The notes under the pieces are model-generated. The model made no database searches, was not told the DNA's origin, and saw only the letters and a list, made by a program, of their open reading frames with translations. This document shows positions 1-6,197 of a DNA stretch of 7,847 nt, piece by piece. The stretch lies in assembly GCA_001437855.1 (NCBI GenBank), contig LIBD01000037.1:1-7847 (forward strand), given 5' to 3'. Within the stretch, counting starts at the first letter, position 1. Every line of letters starts with the position of its first letter. The stretch comes from Actinobacteria bacterium BACL4 MAG-120820-bin23. Its GTDB lineage: Bacteria; Actinomycetota; Actinomycetes; Nanopelagicales; Nanopelagicaceae. The translations under genes and the position numbers were made by a program.

Positions 1-275
1 CGATCATTTTTCCCAGTACCGGTTGGCCAATAAACCTTGGTGAATAATTCATAGGACTCACGCTTGACACCCTTTAATGCCTTACCCATAACACTTTCAG
101 CTTTTGTGCCAGCATAAACATCGGCGGTATCTAAGGTGGTGATTCCTAAATCAAGGGCTGCCCTAACGCACTTTATTGCGGTATCAGATTCGACTTGGGA
201 GCCATGTGTAATCCAGTTTCCATAGGTGATCTCTGAGACATACATCCCAGTACTACCTAAGCGTCGGTACTCCAT
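1..275 (-). CDS. Aldo/keto reductase, N-terminal part (gene runs off the left edge)
   Basis: The first 91 codons of an NADPH-dependent aldo/keto reductase of the voltage-gated potassium channel beta-subunit-like branch, a soluble (beta/alpha)8 enzyme that reduces aldehydes or ketones. The protein opens MEYRRLGSTGMYVSEITYGN, the usual first beta hairpin and strand of the family. The motif DTADVY supplies catalytic Asp49 and Tyr54, and Lys80 in the segment LFTKVYWPTG is the catalytic lysine. The catalytic histidine and the NADP-binding C-terminus lie outside the window. The ATG at 275-273 fits the family start; an AAGGA-like site (complement at 287-291) lies 11 bases upstream, and the ATG inside that stretch reads into a stop after two codons. 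It follows gcvT on the same strand after 86 bp, so readthrough is possible. Substrate unknown. Family assignment is firm. Confidence 0.9.
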   Translation of the reverse strand, partial: MEYRRLGSTGMYVSEITYGNWITHGSQVESDTAIKCVRAALDLGITTLDTADVYAGTKAESVMGKALKGVKRESYELFTKVYWPTGTGKND

Positions 276-306
276 TTGCTAACCCATCCTTACTTGATAT
301 GTAGGC

Positions 307-336
307 ATTTAAAGTATCACTAAAAAGTACTACCAA
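307..336 (-). promoter_or_regulatory. Weak candidate promoter for the aldo/keto reductase gene
   Basis: On the minus strand a TTGGTA hexamer (complement at 331-336) is followed after 18 bases by TTAAAT (complement at 307-312), each matching four of six bases of the sigma-70/SigA consensus. It lies in the 86-bp gap between the gcvT stop and the reductase start. The region is AT-rich, so such matches arise by chance. Inference only. Confidence 0.2.
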
Positions 337-361
337 GAAATAACAGGTTTAAAATTTTTCG

Positions 362-1450
362 CTAGCGCACCCTTGACGGCACAAATGGCAGGGCTACCAC
401 TTCAAAAACTGAATCACGCCCCCGTACATCAACAATTACCTTATCCCCCTTTGAAATTTCTGAGCTGATTAAAGCCAGCCCGATTCCCTTCTTTAATGAG
501 GGTGAAAATGTGCCGCTAGTTACTTGACCTATGAGGTTTCCACTTTGATCTTTAACCTGCATATCTTTACGGGGAATGGCTCGATCAGTAGCTAAAATTG
601 CCTTTAACTTATGACTGGTGCCATTTTGTTTTTGGTCCAGCAGAATTTGCTTGCCAGTAAAATTTGATTTATTTAAATCTACCGCCCAACTTGCTGAGGC
701 TTGGATTGGTGAGATATCTAGAGTTAACTCATGTCCATGTAATGGATAACCCATCTCAGTTCGTAGTAGATCTCTAGCGCCTAATCCACATACTGCCCCA
801 CCTAAGCTAACTACTGAATTAAATAATAGATCCCATACCTTTCCTGCATCTTGCCAAGTGGGAATGATTTCAAAACCTAGCTCTCCGGTATAGCCAGTTC
901 GACATAAAATCGCATCGGTGCCATCAAATTTACTCTTGCTAAATGCCATGTAATCAAGTGAACAATCAACTCCTAATGAGTTTAATAACTCAATTGACTT
1001 TGGTCCTTGTAGTGCAAAGACTGCAAATTGTTCATGTAAATTTTCTACCGAAATTCCCGCCGGCGCATTCGCTTTTAATACCTCAAAGACGCTAGCTGTA
1101 TTGGCTGCATTGGGAATCAGGAAATAATCTGAATCTAAGTTGCGATAGGCAATTAAATCATCAATCACACCTCCCTTAGAGTTACACATTAATGTGTACT
1201 GTGCTTGACTATCTATAATTTTGCTTAAATCATTTGTAAATTGCTCATTCAAAAAGTTTGTCGCACCTTGGCCAATTACCGATACTTTCCCTAAGTGAGA
1301 AACATCGAAAATTCCTACGCTATTTCGAACTGAGTTGTACTCTTCAATTGCACCAGTTTTTGGGTACTCAATTGGCATTAGCCAGCCACCAAAATCTGCC
1401 ATCTTGGCGCTTAAGCCCTGGTGTTTGCCTACGATTGGCGAATTCTTCAT
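362..1450 (-). CDS. gcvT: Glycine cleavage system T-protein (aminomethyltransferase)
   Basis: GcvT takes the aminomethyl group carried on lipoylated H-protein, passes the methylene unit to tetrahydrofolate and releases ammonia, in the cytosolic glycine cleavage system. The 362-residue length is normal for the family. Visible landmarks are KMADFGGWLMPIEYP near residues 16-30, GIFDVSHLGK at 46-55, GGVIDDLIAY at 93-102 with the conserved Asp pair of the folate pocket, CRTGYTGELGFEI at 183-195, and GLGARDLLRTEMGYPLHGHE at 222-241. The C-terminal barrel domain follows, with GQVTSGTFSPSLKKGIGLA at 308-326. The YgfZ relative lacks this full set, so T-protein is the better call. ATG at 1450 is the first possible start, since an in-frame TAA lies two codons upstream; GGAG (complement 1465-1468) is 14 bases away, a long spacing. 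No gcvH or gcvP is next to it. It is divergent from pepA, as in other Actinobacteria. Confidence 0.96.
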   Translation of the reverse strand: MKNSPIVGKHQGLSAKMADFGGWLMPIEYPKTGAIEEYNSVRNSVGIFDVSHLGKVSVIGQGATNFLNEQFTNDLSKIIDSQAQYTLMCNSKGGVIDDLIAYRNLDSDYFLIPNAANTASVFEVLKANAPAGISVENLHEQFAVFALQGPKSIELLNSLGVDCSLDYMAFSKSKFDGTDAILCRTGYTGELGFEIIPTWQDAGKVWDLLFNSVVSLGGAVCGLGARDLLRTEMGYPLHGHELTLDISPIQASASWAVDLNKSNFTGKQILLDQKQNGTSHKLKAILATDRAIPRKDMQVKDQSGNLIGQVTSGTFSPSLKKGIGLALISSEISKGDKVIVDVRGRDSVFEVVALPFVPSRVR

Positions 1451-1535
1451 TGGTTAAACCTACACTCCAAAAGCTGCTTTAAATGCATTAGTGATCCTAA
1501 TTCTTAAACTCCAACTTCTAAGGTTAACGCCACCG

Positions 1536-1541
1536 TAAAAT
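1536..1541 (+). promoter_or_regulatory. Candidate -10 element for pepA
   Basis: TAAAAT matches five of six bases of the bacterial -10 consensus and lies 57 bases before the pepA GTG. No good -35 hexamer is found 16-18 bases upstream (AACTTC at 1513-1518 is the nearest candidate and is poor). If used, the transcript would carry the inverted repeat at 1562-1576 in its leader. Confidence 0.25.
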
Positions 1542-1561
1542 ATCCTCTAGGCTTAAGCAAT

Positions 1562-1576
1562 TAAGTTGAGAACTTA
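1562..1576. repeat. 15-bp perfect inverted repeat in the pepA leader
   Basis: The sequence TAAGTT-GAG-AACTTA is a perfect 6+6 base inverted repeat with a three-base centre, ending 22 bases before the pepA start. It could be an operator for a dimeric regulator or a small leader hairpin. It overlaps a second possible hairpin, CTTAA-GCAA-TTAAG at 1552-1565, and the two could not form at once. Function is inferred only. Confidence 0.4.
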
Positions 1577-1588
1577 CCGAGTTAAATT

Positions 1589-1592
1589 GGAG
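1589..1592 (+). promoter_or_regulatory. Ribosome-binding site that fixes the pepA GTG start
   Basis: GGAG stands five bases before GTG 1598-1600. An in-frame TAA at 1583-1585 closes the reading frame upstream and no other start codon lies between, so the GTG is the first possible start. Confidence 0.7.
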
Positions 1593-1597
1593 TTAGA

Positions 1598-3082
1598 GTG
1601 GTTAAGGTAAAGCTAACTGAAAAGTTAGATAGTGAAATCTTAGTTGTTGGTTTTGGCACCGTCGATAAAAAGTTGAAGATCGAAGCCGGTCCATCTCAAA
1701 TAGATACCGCCGCCCTGCTAGCCACATTAATTGCCATGGGAGCTAGTGGCAAAGCAGATGAAGTGATTAAGTTACCTGGTAAAAATTGCAAAATAATTGC
1801 CTTCACTGGCCTTGGTGAAATTGGATCTGGGATAGAGGTTGAAACTTTACGTAGGGCGGCAGGGGCTGCTGCCAGAGAATTGTCTGGCAATAAAAGCGCT
1901 TGCTTTGCATTACCTAGTAAATCAGTAGTTGAGATTTCAGCTATCGCCGAGGGTGCATGCCTTGGCTCTTATTCATTCCATGAATTTAAAGGAAATAGTA
2001 AGGATGACAATAAGCAAGCACTTTCACAGGTAAGTGTTCTGACTAAATTTGCCACTACCGCGCAAGCTAAAGAGGTCGCAAAGCGTGCTGAAATAATTGC
2101 CGAACAAACTTTCTTAGTAAGAGATCTAATTAATACCCCGCCTAGCCACTTAACTCCAATCTCTTTCTCTGAAAAAATTAAAAAGTTAGCTGGCAAATAT
2201 GGCGTAAAGATAGAGATTCTCAATGCATCTGCTCTTAAAAAGGGTGGTTTTGGTGGAATCATTGGTGTTGGTCAGGGATCAGTAAATCCACCATGCCTTG
2301 TGCACCTTTCTTACAAACCCGCTAAACCAAAAAAGAGATTTGCCTTTGTTGGTAAGGGAATTACTTTTGATACTGGCGGCTTGGCATTAAAGCCAGCAAA
2401 TGGCATGGAGGCAATGAAGGCAGATATGTCTGGTGCAGCTGCAGTTGTGGCAGCTGTTTTTGCAATTGCCCAGTTAAAACTGCCAATTGCTGTAGATGGT
2501 TGGGCGCCACTTGCAGAAAACATGGTCAGCGACACTGCAACTAGGCCAAGTGATGTAATTACTATTTATGGCGGTAAAAGTGTTGAGGTATTAAATCCAG
2601 ATGCTGAAGGTCGATTAGTACTTGCCGATGCTTTGGTAAAAGCAACCGAAGTTGGAAAGAAATCTGGTGGGCTGGACGCAATAATTGATGTTGCGACATT
2701 AACTGGTGCTCAGGTTGTGGCATTAGGTACTAGAACATCGGCGGTAATGACAAATGATGATCAATTATGTGATCAGTTTTTAAGTGCCTCTGCAATTTCA
2801 GGTGAGCAATTTTGGCCAATGCCACTACCAGTTGAATTACGAGCATCCCTTGATTCACCAATTGCTGATATTGCAAATATTGGCGAGCGCATGGGTGGGA
2901 TGCTGGTAGCTGGTTTATTTCTGAAAGAGTTTGTTGATCCACAAATTCCATGGCTACACCTAGATATTGCAGGTCCTGCCTTTAACACTGGCACAGCACA
3001 TGGCTACACGCCGGTGGGCGGAACTGGAATTGCTCTTAGAACCCTGGTTTGCCTAGCTGAGTTGGCTTGCTCACAGCGGTAG
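1598..3082 (+). CDS. pepA: Leucyl aminopeptidase, M17 family (cytosol aminopeptidase)
   Basis: A two-metal exopeptidase that removes N-terminal amino acids from peptides in the cytosol, normally as a hexamer. The 494 residues divide into a weakly conserved N-terminal macro-like domain (about 1-160) and the catalytic domain. The metal and catalytic residues line up with E. coli PepA spacing: Lys253 and Asp258 in VGKGITFDTGG, Lys265, Asp276 in MKADMSGAA, then Asp335, Glu337 and Arg339. The linker motif RDLINTPPSHLTP lies at 175-187. The family signature NTDAEGRL reads NPDAEGRL here (333-340), a Thr-to-Pro change that leaves the ligands intact. The start is GTG with a good GGAG site. It is first in the plus-strand series, 54 bp ahead of lpd, and divergent from gcvT; the same gcvT/aminopeptidase pairing is known in mycobacteria. 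Substrate preference cannot be read from the sequence. Confidence 0.95.
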   Translation: MVKVKLTEKLDSEILVVGFGTVDKKLKIEAGPSQIDTAALLATLIAMGASGKADEVIKLPGKNCKIIAFTGLGEIGSGIEVETLRRAAGAAARELSGNKSACFALPSKSVVEISAIAEGACLGSYSFHEFKGNSKDDNKQALSQVSVLTKFATTAQAKEVAKRAEIIAEQTFLVRDLINTPPSHLTPISFSEKIKKLAGKYGVKIEILNASALKKGGFGGIIGVGQGSVNPPCLVHLSYKPAKPKKRFAFVGKGITFDTGGLALKPANGMEAMKADMSGAAAVVAAVFAIAQLKLPIAVDGWAPLAENMVSDTATRPSDVITIYGGKSVEVLNPDAEGRLVLADALVKATEVGKKSGGLDAIIDVATLTGAQVVALGTRTSAVMTNDDQLCDQFLSASAISGEQFWPMPLPVELRASLDSPIADIANIGERMGGMLVAGLFLKEFVDPQIPWLHLDIAGPAFNTGTAHGYTPVGGTGIALRTLVCLAELACSQR

Positions 3083-3136
3083 CAGGCTAAATCTGCGCCG
3101 TAAGGGACAACTACAAATTCGTGGCAAGATTACCTC

Positions 3137-4504
3137 ATGGCCGATTTTGATTTAGTAATTCTAGGAGGCGGCTCTGGCGGATACGCCGCAGCACTTCGAG
3201 CCTCACAATTAGGTCAAAAAGTAGTGCTAATTGAAAAAGATAAATTAGGTGGCACCTGCTTACATAAAGGTTGCATTCCTACCAAGGCTTTATTGCATGC
3301 CGGTGAGATTGCTGATAACACCCGTCACGCTGGTGAGTTTGGCGTAAAGGCTGATTTTCACGCTATGGATATGAGTGCGGTTAATTCATATAAAGATGGC
3401 GTAATTGCTAAATTACATAAAGGTTTAGAGGGTTTAGTTAAATCTAGAAATGTTACTTATGTGCAAGCGTCCGGTAAGTTAATTTCAAATAACACAGTTG
3501 AGGCCGGGGGCACGAAGTACACCGGGAAAAATGTAATTTTAGCTACTGGTTCATATCCAAAGACGCTACCAGGGCTTGAGATTGATGGTAAACAGATTAT
3601 TACCAGCGAACAAGCAATCAAATTAGATTATGTTCCTAAATCGGTAATTGTGTTAGGTGGCGGAGTTATTGGTTGTGAGTTTGCTTCCGTATGGAAATCA
3701 TTTGGTTCTGAGGTAACAATCATTGAAGGTCTATCCCACTTAGTGGCATTAGAGGATGAATCCTCCAGTAAGCAATTGGAAAGAGCATTTCGTAAACGGG
3801 GTATTAATTTTGAATTAGGTGTTAAATTTAAATCTGCTACTAAAAACAAAAAAGATGTAAAGGTAGTACTTGAGGATGGAAAAGAGTTTTCAGCTGAAAT
3901 CCTGCTAGTTGCAGTTGGTAGAGGCCCAGTCTCGCAAGGTTTAGGTTATGAAGAGGCTGGAATCAAGCTGGACCGCGGCTATGTATTAGTCGATAACAAG
4001 TGTCGAACTAATGTTGCTGGAATTTGGGCAGTTGGCGACTTAATTCCAACCCCACAATTAGCTCATGTTGGATTTGCCGAAGGAATTATGGTGGCCGAGG
4101 AGATTGCCGGCTTAAATCCAAGATCGATAAATTATGACGGTATCCCCCGCGTCACCTACTCTGAACCAGAGGTGGCATCAGTTGGCTTAAGCGCAATCGC
4201 TGCTAAAGCTGCTGGACATGATGTAGTGGAGTTAAATTATGATTTGGCTGGTAATGGCAAGGCTAATATTTTAAAGACTGCCGGATCGGTAAAGTTGATT
4301 GCTAAGAAAAATGGCCCAGTGTTAGGAATTCATATGGTTGGCTCTCGAGTAGGTGAACTACTTGCTGAAGCACAATTAATTTTTAATTGGGAAGCTGATG
4401 CAAATGATGTTGCCCAACATATCCATGCTCATCCAACACTTTCAGAGGCAATGGGTGAAGCTCATCTAGCCTTGGCTGGCAAGCCACTACATGCACATGG
4501 TTAA
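3137..4504 (+). CDS. lpdA: Dihydrolipoyl dehydrogenase (E3 / glycine cleavage L-protein)
   Basis: This FAD flavoenzyme reoxidises dihydrolipoyl groups with NAD+ for the 2-oxoacid dehydrogenase complexes and the glycine cleavage system. The 455-residue chain has the FAD dinucleotide fold at the N-terminus (ILGGGSGGY, 8-16), the redox disulfide Cys41-Cys46 in GGTCLHKGCIPTK, the NAD-binding fold (VIVLGGGVIGCEFAS, 170-184), the second FAD motif GIWAVGDLIP (295-304), and the C-terminal interface domain with His432 and Glu437 in HAHPTLSEAMGEAHLALAGK. All parts are intact. ATG 3137 is the only usable start after the in-frame TAA at 3101, but no clear Shine-Dalgarno site precedes it. The E2 gene begins 12 bp downstream, which argues that this is the E3 of that complex. 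Mercuric and glutathione reductases share the fold, but the disulfide motif and C-terminus are those of Lpd. Confidence 0.97.
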   Translation: MADFDLVILGGGSGGYAAALRASQLGQKVVLIEKDKLGGTCLHKGCIPTKALLHAGEIADNTRHAGEFGVKADFHAMDMSAVNSYKDGVIAKLHKGLEGLVKSRNVTYVQASGKLISNNTVEAGGTKYTGKNVILATGSYPKTLPGLEIDGKQIITSEQAIKLDYVPKSVIVLGGGVIGCEFASVWKSFGSEVTIIEGLSHLVALEDESSSKQLERAFRKRGINFELGVKFKSATKNKKDVKVVLEDGKEFSAEILLVAVGRGPVSQGLGYEEAGIKLDRGYVLVDNKCRTNVAGIWAVGDLIPTPQLAHVGFAEGIMVAEEIAGLNPRSINYDGIPRVTYSEPEVASVGLSAIAAKAAGHDVVELNYDLAGNGKANILKTAGSVKLIAKKNGPVLGIHMVGSRVGELLAEAQLIFNWEADANDVAQHIHAHPTLSEAMGEAHLALAGKPLHAHG

Positions 4505-4509
4505 AGGAG
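4504..4509 (+). promoter_or_regulatory. Strong ribosome-binding site for the E2 gene
   Basis: AAGGAG begins on the last base of the lpd TAA stop and stands seven bases before ATG 4517. It is the best Shine-Dalgarno site in the window and supports coupled translation of lpd and E2. Confidence 0.75.
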
Positions 4510-4516
4510 TTAGCCG

Positions 4517-6196
4517 ATGACATTCTCACTTACGATGCCAGCACTTGGTGAATCAGTAACTGAAGGAACTGTTACTAGATGGCTTAAAAAAGAGGGCGAT
4601 CAAATTGCAATCGATGAGCCATTACTAGAGGTATCAACTGACAAAGTAGATACTGAGATCCCTTCTCCAGTTGCAGGAGTGTTACAAAAAATTGTTGTGC
4701 AAGTTGATTCAACTGTTGCAGTTGGTGCCGAGCTTGCAGTTATATCTGAATCAGGTGTGGCCGCCCCACAAAAAATTTCTGAACCAGTAAAAGCTGTTGA
4801 GCAACCAAAAGCTACTGCGCCAGTTACACCAGTTGCTGCTGCGCCAGTTGCTGCCCCAACACCTGTTGTTGCTACACCAGCTACCTCTGGCGCCACAATT
4901 GTTGCGATGCCAGCACTTGGCGAATCAGTAACTGAAGGAACTGTTACTAGGTGGTTAAAAAATGTTGGCGATCAGATAAATGCCGATGAAGCACTGCTTG
5001 AAGTTTCAACCGATAAAGTCGATACTGAAATTCCATCCCCAGTAACCGGTACCTTATTAACAATTGATGTGCCAGTTGATTCAACTGTTGCAGTTGGCGC
5101 ACGACTTGCTTCCATTGGAGTTTCTGGCAGCACACCTGTAGTTGCTGCAGCTGTAAAAAAACCAGATCCGATTGCACCTGTGGTTACTGCTGCACCAGTT
5201 GCGGCTGCTCCAGTAATTTCCAAACCTTCACAACCACCAGTTGCTGCTACTCCAGTAGTTAATTCAGCTAGACCAGATGATTCCTATGTGACACCAATAG
5301 TTAGAAAGCTTGCTGCTGAAGCTGGTGTAAACCTTTCTACTATTAAAGGCACAGGTGTTGGCGGTCGAATTCGTAAAGAGGATATTTTGGCAGCTACGCC
5401 AAAAGCAGCAGCTACGCCAACTGCTCAAGTTATGGCATCTACAAATACCACTGCTAAATCTTCAGTTATCACCTCACCGCTTCGTGGCACAACGGTAGGG
5501 ATGACTAGGTTAAGAAAAGTTATTGCAGATCGAATGGTTGAATCGCTAAAAATTTCAGCTCAACTTACCACCGTAGTTGAAGTTGATGTCACAAAGATTG
5601 ATCGCTTAAGAAATGCCGCAAAGGCTGCCTTTGAATCTCGCGAAGGGGTCAAATTAACTTTTTTACCATTCTTTGCAGTTGCTATATGTGAAGCACTAAA
5701 GCAACACCCAGTTTTAAACTCCTCTGTTGAGGGTGACCAAATTACTTACCACGCTGCAGAGCACCTAGGTGTTGCAGTTGATACAGATCGTGGTTTATTA
5801 GTCCCAGTAGTTAAAGATGCAGGTGACTTAAATATGGGTGGCATTGCTAGAAAAATTGCAGATGTAGCGGCCCGAACTAGAGAGAATAAAATTACGCCAG
5901 ATGAATTAGGTGGCGGCACATTCACGCTAACTAATACTGGATCAAGAGGAGCGTTATTTGATACCCCGATCATTAACCAACCTCAGGTTGCAATTTTGGG
6001 CTTAGGTGCAGTTGTTAAACGACCAATGGTGGTTAAGGGTGCCGATGGTGGAGAAACAATCGCCATTAGATCAATGGTTTATTTAGCTCTCTCATATGAT
6101 CACCGGGTAGTTGATGGTGCAGATGCTGCTCGATTCTTAGTTACCCTAAAAGAAAGACTTGAAGAAGGTCGTTTCGAATCTGACTTAGGATTGTAA
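4517..6196 (+). CDS. sucB: Dihydrolipoamide acyltransferase (E2), actinobacterial SucB/DlaT type, two lipoyl domains
   Basis: The core subunit of a 2-oxoacid dehydrogenase complex: it accepts the acyl group from E1 on a lipoyl arm, passes it to CoA, and is reoxidised by Lpd. The 559 residues show two lipoyl domains (about 5-76 and 129-200) with lipoylated Lys43 and Lys167 in STDKVDTE. Ala/Pro/Val-rich flexible linkers follow each one (about 78-127 and 202-255). The E1/E3-binding domain is at about 257-292 (YVTPIVRKLAAEAGV to RIRKEDI), and the catalytic domain from about 325 to the end has TNTGSRGALFDTP and active-site His529 and Asp533 in SYDHRVVDG. This architecture is often annotated as succinyltransferase (SucB), but the mycobacterial relative DlaT serves pyruvate dehydrogenase and corynebacterial E2 serves a mixed pyruvate/2-oxoglutarate complex, so an AceF role is at least as likely. 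No E1 gene is in view. It sits 12 bp after lpd and 1 bp before the next gene. Confidence 0.95.
   Translation: MTFSLTMPALGESVTEGTVTRWLKKEGDQIAIDEPLLEVSTDKVDTEIPSPVAGVLQKIVVQVDSTVAVGAELAVISESGVAAPQKISEPVKAVEQPKATAPVTPVAAAPVAAPTPVVATPATSGATIVAMPALGESVTEGTVTRWLKNVGDQINADEALLEVSTDKVDTEIPSPVTGTLLTIDVPVDSTVAVGARLASIGVSGSTPVVAAAVKKPDPIAPVVTAAPVAAAPVISKPSQPPVAATPVVNSARPDDSYVTPIVRKLAAEAGVNLSTIKGTGVGGRIRKEDILAATPKAAATPTAQVMASTNTTAKSSVITSPLRGTTVGMTRLRKVIADRMVESLKISAQLTTVVEVDVTKIDRLRNAAKAAFESREGVKLTFLPFFAVAICEALKQHPVLNSSVEGDQITYHAAEHLGVAVDTDRGLLVPVVKDAGDLNMGGIARKIADVAARTRENKITPDELGGGTFTLTNTGSRGALFDTPIINQPQVAILGLGAVVKRPMVVKGADGGETIAIRSMVYLALSYDHRVVDGADAARFLVTLKERLEEGRFESDLGL
4529..4744 (+). repeat. First lipoyl-domain repeat unit within the E2 gene
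   Basis: Codons 5-76 encode lipoyl domain 1 with Lys43. The unit is repeated 372 bp (124 codons) downstream. About four fifths of the residues are identical, and long runs match at the DNA level, including 29 identical bases at 4550-4578 and 23 at 4703-4725. Confidence 0.85.
4901..5116 (+). repeat. Second lipoyl-domain repeat unit within the E2 gene
   Basis: Codons 129-200 encode lipoyl domain 2 with Lys167, offset exactly 372 bp from unit 1. Matching identical runs are at 4922-4950 and 5075-5097. The Ala/Pro linker between the units also uses repeated codon strings for Pro-Val-Ala-Ala. Confidence 0.85.
6187..6190 (+). promoter_or_regulatory. Ribosome-binding site supporting the TTG start of the SDR-like gene
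   Basis: AGGA inside the last E2 codons stands seven bases before TTG 6198-6200, which itself follows the E2 TAA by one base. The Rossmann strand begins at residue 6, as expected for the family, so the TTG start is favoured over any later one. Confidence 0.6.
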
Positions 6197-6197
6197 T

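Larger units (their letters stand above)
1451..1597. promoter_or_regulatory. Divergent gcvT-pepA intergenic region
   Basis: This 147-bp AT-rich stretch must hold the promoters for gcvT (leftward) and the pepA-lpd-E2 series (rightward). It contains an 11-base palindrome at 1470-1480 (AAAGC, T, GCTTT) just upstream of the gcvT ribosome-binding region, a GCTTAAGC palindrome at 1551-1558 and a 15-base inverted repeat at 1562-1576. An ACTCCAA/TTGGAGT element occurs at 1508-1515 and 1587-1594 in opposite orientations; the latter is the pepA ribosome-binding site. I looked for a glycine riboswitch ahead of gcvT and saw no convincing aptamer. Confidence 0.6.

Noticed and set aside
1258..1482. Plus-strand 74-codon frame crossing the gcvT 5' end
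   Set aside because: It is antisense to the conserved GcvT N-terminus and shows no protein-like features.
1451..1597. Glycine riboswitch upstream of gcvT
   Set aside because: The leader is short and AT-rich, and no aptamer-like paired core could be recognised. A covariance-model search would be decisive.
1969..2994. Minus-strand open frames opposite pepA
   Set aside because: They lie fully opposite a well-conserved gene, have no ribosome-binding site and match no recognisable protein.
3077..3100. Hairpin-like arms CGG..GCAG / CTGC.CCG across the pepA stop
   Set aside because: The stem has an asymmetric bulge and is not followed by a T tract, so it is not called a terminator. The next gene is co-directional and close.
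4600..5223. Long open frames on the minus strand within E2 (for example 4896-4600 and 5223-4972)
   Set aside because: They are antisense shadows of the lipoyl domains and Ala/Pro-rich linkers; the low-complexity translations have no start signal or family resemblance.
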